From assembly GCA_030653365.1 (NCBI GenBank), contig JAURZL010000007.1:622011-686010 (forward strand): DNA of 64,000 nt, read 5' to 3'. The notes beneath the pieces were generated by a model. It had not been told where the DNA came from. It searched no databases and worked only from the letters and a program-made list of their open reading frames with translations. Each line of letters starts with the position of its first letter. The first letter of the stretch is position 1. Of this stretch, positions 19,384 through 27,466 are shown in pieces. The DNA comes from Anaerolineaceae bacterium. Lineage in GTDB: Bacteria; Chloroflexota; Anaerolineae; Anaerolineales; Anaerolineaceae. A program made the translations under genes and the position numbers.

Positions 19384-20980
19384 TTCCTAATTCCTCAGGT
19401 GTAATTTTTTTTGATAGTTTATAAAAAATATGATAATCAGCAATTTCTTTGTAAGAATAATTAACTTCTTGTTTTTGAAAATAGATTCTAAGCAAATTAT
19501 CTAATTCGTAATTCTTTGTTGTTACATAAAAATAAGAACCACCATTCTCAATAATGTCATTATATTTAGAAATCCGATTATCCCTATCTGTATATCTTAA
19601 GTCATTATGATACGGCAATCGAGGAACTGAAATAATGGTTTCATCGCTGATAAATGCTAATGGATACGAAACCCAATAGTTGGAAAATCCATAGTACTCT
19701 TCTTCATTAATTAGAAATTCTTCTAATTCATAAATTCTGCTATGATCAACTTGAGCAATTGAGTAAAACTGAGTAGTAATATAAGGTTCTTTTAATCCTG
19801 AAATAATAACTCCATACAATTGAAAAACAATAACAACAGAAGCAAGAATCGTAATTGGTTTTTTATTAAATTTTTTAATTGTATACCCTGCCAACACACT
19901 CAAAGGGAAGAATAATGGTAAAAAATACCTCCCCGACGGGTCAACCCCAAATGATGTAAAAATGAAACCAAAAATGACAAAAACCATTATTCCGATTAAT
20001 GAAAGGATTTTTTCTGAGTTTTCAGTTATTGATTTGTATTTAAGAATAATGAATGAAAAAATAATCACCCAAAATAAGACAACCAAAGGAATAACGTATG
20101 TTCCAATCCATTCAACCCCCCATGGTGGGCGAAGACCCATAATCACAGTCGGTCCAAATAAAAAAAAGCTCACAAAGTGGGTCATACTTTTCGACAAGAA
20201 AGATGTTTCTTCAACTGCTATCGCGCTACCGCCTATTTCTTGAATGACAGAAAACCCATTACTAAAAAATAAAGAATACCAAAACAAGGATGATCCAAGA
20301 AAGAAACCAATTAAGAAAACAGGAAGTAATTTTTTAATAGTTTTCTGGAAGGTTGAATATCGAAAAATTATTACTGATAGATAAGTACACGCTGGAATTA
20401 TCATTGTCAGACTTATGGGATTGATATAAAGACCTAATCCCAGAAGTAAACCTAATGTCCCTAAAATTTTCGAATTTAAATATCTATCGTCCTTTAGCTC
20501 TCTACTAAAAAGTTCAACCAGATAAAAACTAAGTACTCCTAGCAATAATGCCTCACCATATCCACCAAGCGAGACTGTTGTATATAGAACGACATTAACA
20601 GTTGGAAAAATTATGAACAAAGATGAAATAAAAGCCATTTTCTTGTTTCCAAATGCCAGATCCACATATAAGTAAGAAAAAATTATTGTCAAACCATAAA
20701 GTAGGACCTGGATGAGTCTAATCACCCAAATTTTTTCTCCAAATATCGAGAAACCCAAGGCAACCAGGTATGCATCCACGCTTCCCATATAAGATTGTCC
20801 ATAAAAATAAAGAAAATTCTCACCATCAAGAATATGCTTTGCCATTAAACCGACAACTGCCTCATCTGAATTAAAAGGAAAAGCATCAATATTTAAGAGA
20901 ATAATTCGAAATAGAAAATGGAAACTGAGTAAAATTACTATAGTAACTAATTTATTATCGATGATTTTTTGAAGAGTCAT
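19364..20980 (-). CDS. GT39-like membrane glycosyltransferase
   Basis: 538-residue polytopic membrane protein. FNSDEAVVGLMAKHILDGENF in the first loop holds the acidic D-E pair of GT-C enzymes, and FYGQSYMGSVDAYLVALGF follows, a pattern seen in GT39-like proteins annotated as hypothetical in many genomes. About eleven TM helices and a soluble C-terminal domain from about residue 420. The start codon at 20980 overlaps the start codon of the divergent next gene in a CATG, so there is no intergenic space for a promoter. Confidence 0.8.
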   Translation of the reverse strand: MTLQKIIDNKLVTIVILLSFHFLFRIILLNIDAFPFNSDEAVVGLMAKHILDGENFLYFYGQSYMGSVDAYLVALGFSIFGEKIWVIRLIQVLLYGLTIIFSYLYVDLAFGNKKMAFISSLFIIFPTVNVVLYTTVSLGGYGEALLLGVLSFYLVELFSRELKDDRYLNSKILGTLGLLLGLGLYINPISLTMIIPACTYLSVIIFRYSTFQKTIKKLLPVFLIGFFLGSSLFWYSLFFSNGFSVIQEIGGSAIAVEETSFLSKSMTHFVSFFLFGPTVIMGLRPPWGVEWIGTYVIPLVVLFWVIIFSFIILKYKSITENSEKILSLIGIMVFVIFGFIFTSFGVDPSGRYFLPLFFPLSVLAGYTIKKFNKKPITILASVVIVFQLYGVIISGLKEPYITTQFYSIAQVDHSRIYELEEFLINEEEYYGFSNYWVSYPLAFISDETIISVPRLPYHNDLRYTDRDNRISKYNDIIENGGSYFYVTTKNYELDNLLRIYFQKQEVNYSYKEIADYHIFYKLSKKITPEELGIDKEFK

Positions 20981-22277
20981 GATTCAATATTTTTATACAA
21001 AAAAGAAAATTCTTTTATATGTTTTATTAGTGATTTTAGCCATATTTTGGTCTTTTTTTTATTTTAAAAATATCATAACAGTTCCATTTCACCCGGATGA
21101 AGCAACTCAAATTTTTATGAGTGAAGATTTTAAACTTTTATTCAATAATACATCAGATTTATTTTATAACAGAGATCCAGCTTCACCAATCAAACAGAAT
21201 TATCGCCTGCTCGATGCACCGCTTACGAAATATACGATCGGATTTTGGCGAATGATATTTGGGATTGAAGGACTACAATCAGATTGGAATTGGAGTAAAT
21301 CCTGGGAACTGAACTCAGCAGCACTTCCTGATCATAATTTATTATTACTTTCTAGAATTAGTTTGTCGATTTTCTTTCCTTTTTCAATATTTTTGTTTTA
21401 TTTTATCGCTCAAGATTTATTCAATCACAATAAAATCTTAGTCCTTTCGTCTCTTCTTCTATTTTCAACAAATTCACTCCTTTTATTGCACACCAGACGA
21501 GCGATGGCAGAAGGATTGCTAATCTTTTTCTTAATTTTTAGTCTTTATACATTGAACAAACTTCCCAAAAAGTGGATTTTTCTTTCTGCAATTCCTATTA
21601 CTTTCGCGATAAATGCAAAACAAAGCCTCATATTTTTAATACCAATAGCACTAATTTTAATGATCATTTACTACAAAAAAAATATTAAATCCATAGCTAT
21701 ACAGACTGTAATGTTTTTTATTTTGATAATTGGAATTTCATATCTTCTTAATCCAATCTCGTGGCAAGAGCCAATTAAGGTGGCAAAACTCATGATCATT
21801 GAGAGACAGGAATTATCTCAAGATCAAGTGTCAGCGATTTCGTCTGTGACACCAGAATTTCCAACTATCAAATTTAAAGAAAAAATTACAGCCTTTATCG
21901 CACAAATTTTTGTTTTACCTCCTTCCCCGCAGGAAATTAGTAATTATCAGGAACAATTGAATCAATCAATATACGAATATTTTAAAAATCCAATTCAAAA
22001 GGGGTATTTCCGAAATTTAATAATTGGAACCATATTTTTTTTATTGTCTTTTTATGGCTTTATAATTTCCATTTTTATTCTTCCAATCAAACAAAAAATC
22101 ATCTTCTCTTTAGGTTATTTGTTATTAATTTTTGAGATATTCCTTTTTGTTGATTTACCATTTCAACGTTATTACCTACCGACGATCCCATTTGTAATAT
22201 GGTTTACATTCATTAGTCTATCTGATCTTTCTTCAAAAATAAGCAAACTACCTCGTTTGAACCACCAGCAGTTATAA
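20979..22277 (+). CDS. GT-C type membrane glycosyltransferase-like protein
   Basis: 432 residues. An N-terminal TM helix, then VPFHPDEATQIFMSEDF in the first loop (the GT-C acidic D-E), and a later DAPLTKYTIGFWRMIFG motif resembling PMT/GT39 proteins. About nine more TM helices follow. The usual soluble C-terminal domain is missing or very short, unlike its neighbours. Start codons of this and the reverse neighbour interlock (CATG). A weak GAAGAG sequence lies just before the ATG. Followed by a 425-bp non-coding region. Confidence 0.78.
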   Translation: MIQYFYTKKKILLYVLLVILAIFWSFFYFKNIITVPFHPDEATQIFMSEDFKLLFNNTSDLFYNRDPASPIKQNYRLLDAPLTKYTIGFWRMIFGIEGLQSDWNWSKSWELNSAALPDHNLLLLSRISLSIFFPFSIFLFYFIAQDLFNHNKILVLSSLLLFSTNSLLLLHTRRAMAEGLLIFFLIFSLYTLNKLPKKWIFLSAIPITFAINAKQSLIFLIPIALILMIIYYKKNIKSIAIQTVMFFILIIGISYLLNPISWQEPIKVAKLMIIERQELSQDQVSAISSVTPEFPTIKFKEKITAFIAQIFVLPPSPQEISNYQEQLNQSIYEYFKNPIQKGYFRNLIIGTIFFLLSFYGFIISIFILPIKQKIIFSLGYLLLIFEIFLFVDLPFQRYYLPTIPFVIWFTFISLSDLSSKISKLPRLNHQQL

Positions 22278-22702
22278 AGTCATTGCATTAACTAGATTAG
22301 TTTTCAAATCACTCGATGGTTTTTATAAGTACAACCACCCATGCCAATAATCAGACCCCTATTCTTTAAATTTACAATCACACCAACTTGTTTTAATTCT
22401 TTATAAAAATATAGTTAAGTATCCTAAAAAAGTCTTTTCATTGGAAAAAAATCTACTCTTTTTGTATATTAATCTACTTTTGCTAACCTACAATTTTTTC
22501 AATAGAATCCTAAGAAAGCCATTTTTACAAACCAAATTAAAGAAATTTCGAATTATTAAATCAGTTGTATGGTGTGTATCGCCACTAATAATACCTGTAA
22601 ACCCCATATTATTGAGATGACACTTTATTTCTTTATAATAATTTTTTTGTCATGTACAACTAAATGTTTCATACAATCCAGCTATAATAGAAGTATCAAA
22701 TT
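22278..22702 (+). other. 425-bp AT-rich intergenic region upstream of murA
   Basis: The longest gene-free stretch of the window. It has no open frame with a ribosome binding site, no recognisable RNA fold or riboswitch, and no repeat that I could find. Near its right end lies the murA -10 (22683-22688). The rest may be the decayed end of the glycosyltransferase block, but no fragment of a coding sequence was identified. Confidence 0.6.
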
Positions 22703-22710
22703 ATGGAGGT
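22683..22710 (+). promoter_or_regulatory. murA -10 element and ribosome binding site
   Basis: TATAAT (22683-22688) is followed by a strong Shine-Dalgarno GGAGGT (22705-22710) four bases before ATG at 22715. The Shine-Dalgarno overlaps the earlier in-frame ATG at 22703, which rules that codon out as the start. No good -35 was found at the proper distance; TTGTCA at 22647 is too far upstream. Confidence 0.6.
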
Positions 22711-22714
22711 AACA

Positions 22715-23989
22715 ATGGAGAAATTTATCATTGAAGGTGGTCATGCATTACAAGGCGAATTTACACCTTCTGGTAACAAGAATGCCGCATTACCAATACT
22801 GGCAGCAACTTTATTAACCGATGAACCAATAATTTTGCATAATATGCCAAACATTTTGGATGTTATCGCAATGAAAAATCTTTTGGAAAGTCTTGGAGTT
22901 AACATCGAAGAGTTGAATGAAAATTCATGGAAAATTCAAGCCAAAGAAATTTCTTTCAAAAATTTAGATCCTGATTTATGTAGAAAAATTCGTGCTTCGA
23001 TATTATTAGCCGGACCTATGGTCGCCCGTACTGGGAATCTAATTCTCCCCCCACCAGGTGGAGATGTAATAGGGAGAAGACGATTGGATACCCATATTCT
23101 GGCGTTAAAGAAATTAGGGGTTGAGGTCAATTATGACCGTTCTTTCCATTTCTCTGCAAAATCCTTAGTAGGTGCTGATATTCTCCTTGATGAAGCAAGT
23201 GTCACTGCGACTGAAAATGCGATCATGGCTTGTGTAACGGCTAAAGGACAATCAATCATAAGAAACGCCGCATCAGAACCTCACATCCAGGAATTGTGCC
23301 ATTTTCTAAATAAAATGGGAGCAAAAATTGATAATATTGGCTCAAATACGCTGCATATCGATGGTGTTAACAAATTACATGGATGTGAATTTACCATTGG
23401 GCCAGATTATTTGGAAGTAATTTCCTATGTTGGAGCTGCAGCAGTGACAAAAGGAGAAATTACTATCCATAATGCGGGTAACCAATATCTGGATATGATT
23501 CGCCTTGTCTTTCAAAGAATAGGCGTGGTTTGGGAAACAAAAGGTACTGATTTATTTGTGCCAAAGGATCAACCATTGTGTATTGAACCGGATTTAGGAA
23601 ATGCAATTCCAGAAATTAGTGTCATGCCATGGCCTGCATTTCCAACTGATCTTATGAGCATTGCTATCGTCGTTGCCTCTCAATCAAAAGGTTCAATGTT
23701 ATTTCACGATTGGATGTATCCGAGTAGAATGTACTTTACCGATAAATTAGTTGGAATGGGTGCCCAAATTGTTCTTTGTGATCCCCACCGATGTATCGTT
23801 CAAGGACCAACCCAATTATTTAGTGAAAATCTTGAGAGTCCCGATATTCGTGCAGGTATGGCATTAGTATTGGCAGCATTATCAGCCAATGGAACATCTA
23901 TTTTACGAAATATACGACAAATTGATCGAGGGTATGAAAAAGTTGAGAAGAAATTATCAATTTTAGGTGCAAGAATTACCAGGGAATAA
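22715..23989 (+). CDS. murA: UDP-N-acetylglucosamine 1-carboxyvinyltransferase MurA
   Basis: First committed step of peptidoglycan synthesis: transfers enolpyruvate from PEP to UDP-GlcNAc in the cytoplasm. Motifs include GNKNAALPILAA at the N-terminus (Lys-Asn in the active site) and a typical C-terminal RGYEKVEKKL. The usual active-site Cys loop (RC in GGCAIG-type enzymes) appears here as PPPGGDVIGRRRLDTHI, so Cys is replaced by Asp, a change known to give fosfomycin resistance in some bacteria. The start was moved to 22715 on the evidence of GGAGGT. The gene stands alone and is followed by a bidirectional terminator. Confidence 0.94.
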   Translation: MEKFIIEGGHALQGEFTPSGNKNAALPILAATLLTDEPIILHNMPNILDVIAMKNLLESLGVNIEELNENSWKIQAKEISFKNLDPDLCRKIRASILLAGPMVARTGNLILPPPGGDVIGRRRLDTHILALKKLGVEVNYDRSFHFSAKSLVGADILLDEASVTATENAIMACVTAKGQSIIRNAASEPHIQELCHFLNKMGAKIDNIGSNTLHIDGVNKLHGCEFTIGPDYLEVISYVGAAAVTKGEITIHNAGNQYLDMIRLVFQRIGVVWETKGTDLFVPKDQPLCIEPDLGNAIPEISVMPWPAFPTDLMSIAIVVASQSKGSMLFHDWMYPSRMYFTDKLVGMGAQIVLCDPHRCIVQGPTQLFSENLESPDIRAGMALVLAALSANGTSILRNIRQIDRGYEKVEKKLSILGARITRE

Positions 23990-24024
23990 TAATTTCTATT
24001 CTAAATTACAAAAAATTTTAATTA

Positions 24025-24056
24025 AAAAGTCCTCAACGCTTATTATGAGGACTTTT
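24025..24056. terminator. Bidirectional terminator between murA and trxA
   Basis: AAAAGTCCTCA (24025-24035) and TGAGGACTTTT (24046-24056) pair perfectly over 11 bp with a 10-base loop. A/T runs on both sides provide U-tracts in either direction. It lies between two convergent genes, murA and trxA. Confidence 0.9.
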
Positions 24057-24073
24057 ATTTAATTCAAATTAAT

Positions 24074-24418
24074 TTAATTTTCGGTTATTACTTCCAAAAA
24101 TTGATCGACCACATCTCTTAACATGCCTTCTGGTAAAGCTCCTACCTGACGGTGAGCGATTTTACCTCCGCTTACAAAAAGCATTGTTGGAATTCCTTGC
24201 ACGCCAAATTTTGTTGCCCAATCCGGATTTTCATCCGTATTGACTTTTGTTACCAGTAATTTTCCTGAATATTCTTTTGCCAATTTATCTAAGATTGGTG
24301 CAACCATTCGACATGGTCCACACCATGGTGCCCAAAAATCAACAATAACAGGTATATCAGCCTGTAAAACAACTTTTTCAAATGACGCATCAGTTACATG
24401 CACGGGCTCTGAAATCAT
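24074..24418 (-). CDS. trxA: Thioredoxin
   Basis: General cytoplasmic disulfide reductant. The active site FWAPWCGPCRM has Cys33 and Cys36, with the conserved cis-Pro segment GIPTMLF and the buried Asp in VDFWA. The length of 114 residues is standard for TrxA. AGGAG precedes the ATG. No thioredoxin reductase is in the window. The promoter carries a 21-bp palindrome on its -10, suggesting specific control of expression. Single-gene transcript, ended by the terminator shared with murA. Confidence 0.96.
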   Translation of the reverse strand: MISEPVHVTDASFEKVVLQADIPVIVDFWAPWCGPCRMVAPILDKLAKEYSGKLLVTKVNTDENPDWATKFGVQGIPTMLFVSGGKIAHRQVGALPEGMLRDVVDQFLEVITEN

Positions 24419-24444
24419 TTTTATCTCCTAAATTCTTTTTCTTT

Positions 24445-24467
24445 ATATACTCCAGGAGAGTATATCA
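24445..24467 (-). promoter_or_regulatory. trxA promoter with overlapping palindromic operator
   Basis: On the reverse strand an extended -10, TG-A-TATACT (24467-24459), precedes trxA. It is embedded in a perfect inverted repeat: ATATACTC (24445-24452) and GAGTATAT (24458-24465) around a 5-bp centre. A repressor bound there would cover the -10 and the start point. No regulator is identified; the -35 is poor. Confidence 0.65.
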
Positions 24468-24503
24468 TAATTTCTGTATCACAAATCAAAATTTATAAAT
24501 TTC

Positions 24504-25217
24504 TTATAATCTTTTATAATCCACAAACCTGTATCCAACACCTCTTTCAGTTAATAAATAGATTGGATTGGATGGATCTTTCTCAATTTTTTGTCGAAGA
24601 TAATTAATATACAATCTGACATAATGAGGCTCATCTCGGTATTCATACCCCCAAACCCGAGATAATATCTGATCATATGTTAGAACCCAACCTGCATTCT
24701 TCACTAAATGGTAAAGCAACCTGTATTCTGTAGGTCTTAATTTGACAATTTCACCATTTAACCAAATCTCTCTTTTCGAAAAATCTAATTTAAGATGTTC
24801 GTCAACTGTAATAATGTCAGGAGATTCCGTAGAACTTGATTCTACACGGCGTAAAACAGCTCTAACCCTACTTACTAACTCTCTAGGACTGAAAGGTTTC
24901 GTTACATAATCATCAGCACCCAGCTCCAGTCCTCTTACACGATCATCTTCTTCCCCTTTAGCTGTTAACATGATTACAGGGACGTTACTAATTTCGCGCA
25001 ACATGCTTAAAACCTCAAATCCATCTATATCAGGCATCATTACATCTAATAAAACCAGGTCTGGCAAAGAATCTCTATATTGTTGCAAAGCCTGCATTCC
25101 TCGATAAGCTTCTACAACCCGGAATCCATCATGTTCTAAATTCAATCTTATGAATCGAGCCATTCTTTCTTCGTCATCAACTACTAATATCGTTTTATTT
25201 TTTAATAAATCTTCCAT
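24504..25217 (-). CDS. OmpR/PhoB-family response regulator
   Basis: 237 residues. The receiver domain (about 8-120) has the acidic pair Asp14-Asp15, phospho-acceptor Asp58 in LVLLDVMMPD, Thr in MLTAKG and Lys in VTKPFSPRE. The C-terminal winged helix has LRPTEYRLLYHLVKNAGWVLTYDQIL and ends RGVGYRFV, typical of OmpR/PhoB. No HisKA-type kinase is near, so it is an orphan here; the kinase at 10 kb belongs to a different pairing class. It follows the 79-residue gene by 2 bp and is the last gene of the run from 30264 down, so it may be part of the Ser/Thr phosphorylation cluster. Confidence 0.95.
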   Translation of the reverse strand: MEDLLKNKTILVVDDEERMARFIRLNLEHDGFRVVEAYRGMQALQQYRDSLPDLVLLDVMMPDIDGFEVLSMLREISNVPVIMLTAKGEEDDRVRGLELGADDYVTKPFSPRELVSRVRAVLRRVESSSTESPDIITVDEHLKLDFSKREIWLNGEIVKLRPTEYRLLYHLVKNAGWVLTYDQILSRVWGYEYRDEPHYVRLYINYLRQKIEKDPSNPIYLLTERGVGYRFVDYKRL

Positions 25218-25219
25218 GG

Positions 25220-25459
25220 TTATTCTCTAACGAAGGAGATAATCTCATCTTCTTTAACATCTTGAATCAATTCAATAAATGTTATTCGATGAAATGGCCA
25301 GATAACCTGAGTAACATTTGGTTCTAAATATTGAACATCTTTGCCATCTTTTCTTCTTGGGTTTTTAACTAGAATATTTTGATCCTCAGGTTTTGGTATT
25401 TCGTCAACTTCTCCCATTACAGGGTCTTCATTATTAATATGAACAATTACAGTGATCAT
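25220..25459 (-). CDS. Small conserved-looking protein of unknown function
   Basis: 79 residues with no known domain recognised. It is acidic and predicted mixed alpha/beta, starting with a beta strand MITVIVHINNE, then a Pro-rich turn and a C-terminal IELIQDVKEDEIISFVRE. AGGAAA precedes the ATG. It is packed between the FHA gene (9 bp) and the response regulator (2 bp), so it is almost certainly translated as part of that operon. It might be a small adaptor or the target of the kinase/FHA system; that is speculation. Confidence 0.75.
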   Translation of the reverse strand: MITVIVHINNEDPVMGEVDEIPKPEDQNILVKNPRRKDGKDVQYLEPNVTQVIWPFHRITFIELIQDVKEDEIISFVRE

Positions 25460-25468
25460 TTTTATTTC

Positions 25469-25996
25469 CTACTTAATTAATATTTGAATTCTTAATTTTC
25501 CTAATGCAATCTGATCATTATGGGTAATAGGATAATCCACGTGTGGCACAATTTTTTGTCCATTAACCCTTGTGCCATTCGATGAGCCAAGGTCCATAAC
25601 GGCTACACGATTTTTGTTAGTTTTAAGGGCAGCATGCAAACGAGACACTCCTTGTGCATAAGCGTCAAAGGGAGATAAATCTACATCGGGTAAAATTGGC
25701 TGACCTTCAGCAACTCTACCCAATGTATATTCATTTCTGCCAGCTAATTGTAATGTTTGTTTTGCGTCGATTAAATAAAGGGCTAAGTCTGCAACGATTA
25801 CCTGGTTACTTAGAATATCTTCAGTAGTTTCATTATCATAGTTTACTTCCTCCCCATTTTCTTCTAAATAATCAGAATTTGATTTTTTAATCGACTGCGT
25901 AGTTAAATAATCCAGAGAGATTAATCTGGCACCACATTCACTACAAAAAAGGGCACCTGGTAATTCTTTATTGTGACAACTCGGGCAAACAATCAT
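25469..25996 (-). CDS. Zinc-ribbon FHA-domain protein
   Basis: Phosphothreonine-binding adaptor. A four-Cys zinc ribbon opens the protein (Cys4, Cys7, Cys18, Cys21), then an acidic linker to about residue 70, then an FHA domain (about 85-160) with GR at 93-94, SRLH at 118-121 and SSNGT at 138-142, the residues that contact phospho-Thr. No TM segment, so cytoplasmic. The start overlaps the stop of the J-domain/vWA gene. With kinase and PP2C in the same operon it likely reads phosphorylation by the kinase; the zinc ribbon may recruit another partner. Confidence 0.93.
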   Translation of the reverse strand: MIVCPSCHNKELPGALFCSECGARLISLDYLTTQSIKKSNSDYLEENGEEVNYDNETTEDILSNQVIVADLALYLIDAKQTLQLAGRNEYTLGRVAEGQPILPDVDLSPFDAYAQGVSRLHAALKTNKNRVAVMDLGSSNGTRVNGQKIVPHVDYPITHNDQIALGKLRIQILIK

Positions 25997-27462
25997 TAAT
26001 CCTCCTGTGATGGTGCTGGCAACATTAACAAAGATCTTGTTCCATATTTAATTTTTTTCTTTCCTAATTCCGAATAATTTTCTGAATCCTGAAGGTTTTC
26101 AACTTCCTTTAAAACAGTTTTTGCGAGATCTCTGTTTCCTTTGGAAATCAAATGAGTTGCTAAGTGGTGTAATCGCCTAGTCGCATTATCAAATTTTCCA
26201 TTTTGGACATCTTCTCTAGCTTTTTCCTGAAGACGATATAAAGATAAACTCGATAAGGCGTTTATAATAATTGGAGGAATTTTTTCTTTTTCAGTTTGAG
26301 CTAAAACGGGTCTACTAAAATCATAATTCAATCGATTCATAATAATATTATTCGAAGGTGTTTCAACTTTTATTGATCCATGAGATAATCTAAGTTCTGT
26401 CATTTCGGCCGGTAATTCATCGATAATAAATTCAAAAATCACTCTTATATGTTTTCCTGAGTACAAACTTCCCAAGTTTATTTCTGGAGAAACTTCCAGA
26501 CGAGATAGATCCGGATGCAAACGAAATATATAATTATTCTTCACCTTTGGGTGTAAATTGAAGGATATTTTTACTGATTTTGAGTAAATTACTCCAAAAG
26601 TGGTTAACTTCTCTTTCAATAAATTATACAGTTCTTGAGATGTTGTTACAAATTGAGTTTCTCCACCAGCAATTTTTGATAAATTATCCAGGAAATCATC
26701 ATTCCAATCCTGACCAACCCCAACAGCTTGAAAGATTATTCCTTCATCATTTGCTTCTCTAATAACTTCTAAACATTGGTCTTCGTCTCCATATGTCTGA
26801 CCATCGGTTATCAAAAACAATAATTTTGCTTGTTGTTCATTTTCTACTTGATTAAGATTTTTTATTCCTTCTTGTAAACCTTTTAATATTTCTGTGGAAC
26901 CAGAGGCATTTATTGTAAGAATTTTTGAAAATTCTTTTCCAATATCCTTTATTTTACAAGGTGGAATAACTGTTTCTGCCCAATCACTAAAACTTACTAA
27001 GGATACTATATCGTCATCCTTCAACAATTTAATTAGGTTTAATATTTCTAATTTCAGATTATTCAGCATATCTCCTTGCATTGAAGTAGATCGATCTAAA
27101 ACAATGCAAAGATTCAACGTCGGTAATTCATAATCATTTATGTCTCTGGTAGAAAAAATATCCAGCAGCAAATAAAATAATTGTTGTTCAGGCAATAATG
27201 GTAATACAGATCTGCTGTAGTACGCATTGATCTGCAATGACTCGTCTTTTTTTACAACATTCTTAAATAATGAATCATAATTTTTTCTGGTTTCCTCATT
27301 TATGAGCGTTTCATAAGCATTTTGAATTTGAATAAAATGATCATTCTTTTGTAAAGTTTTAGTCACATCTGGGTGAAATTTTTTGGCAGAATCAAAATAA
27401 GCTTTTCGTATTTCTTCCTGGGTTGCATCAAAAGATATTTTTAAAAGATTATAATAATTCAT
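25996..27462 (-). CDS. J-domain / von Willebrand factor A fusion protein
   Basis: 488 residues. Residues 2-66 are a J-domain with the HPD motif at 30-32, which in DnaJ proteins stimulates Hsp70 ATPase. A vWA domain follows (about 115-290) with a full MIDAS: D-x-S-x-S at 123-127 (DRSTS), a Thr/Ser-containing loop in NASGSTEI and ITDGQT. After this come a beta-rich segment (300-375) and a helical C-terminus. No signal peptide, so intracellular. It is flanked by PP2C and FHA genes. TerY-type vWA proteins occur with PP2C and kinase in known triads, but the J-domain fusion is unusual. No dnaK is nearby. Confidence 0.92.
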   Translation of the reverse strand: MNYYNLLKISFDATQEEIRKAYFDSAKKFHPDVTKTLQKNDHFIQIQNAYETLINEETRKNYDSLFKNVVKKDESLQINAYYSRSVLPLLPEQQLFYLLLDIFSTRDINDYELPTLNLCIVLDRSTSMQGDMLNNLKLEILNLIKLLKDDDIVSLVSFSDWAETVIPPCKIKDIGKEFSKILTINASGSTEILKGLQEGIKNLNQVENEQQAKLLFLITDGQTYGDEDQCLEVIREANDEGIIFQAVGVGQDWNDDFLDNLSKIAGGETQFVTTSQELYNLLKEKLTTFGVIYSKSVKISFNLHPKVKNNYIFRLHPDLSRLEVSPEINLGSLYSGKHIRVIFEFIIDELPAEMTELRLSHGSIKVETPSNNIIMNRLNYDFSRPVLAQTEKEKIPPIIINALSSLSLYRLQEKAREDVQNGKFDNATRRLHHLATHLISKGNRDLAKTVLKEVENLQDSENYSELGKKKIKYGTRSLLMLPAPSQED

Positions 27463-27466
27463 GTTT

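Noticed and set aside
22647-22688. TTGTCA at 22647 as the -35 of murA
   Set aside because: The distance to the TATAAT at 22683 is 30 bp, far beyond the workable 15-19 bp.
10077-25217. Histidine kinase (10.1 kb) and response regulator (24.5 kb) as a two-component pair
   Set aside because: They are 13 kb apart, in different operons, and of classes that do not usually pair (HisKA_3 with NarL type; this regulator is OmpR type).
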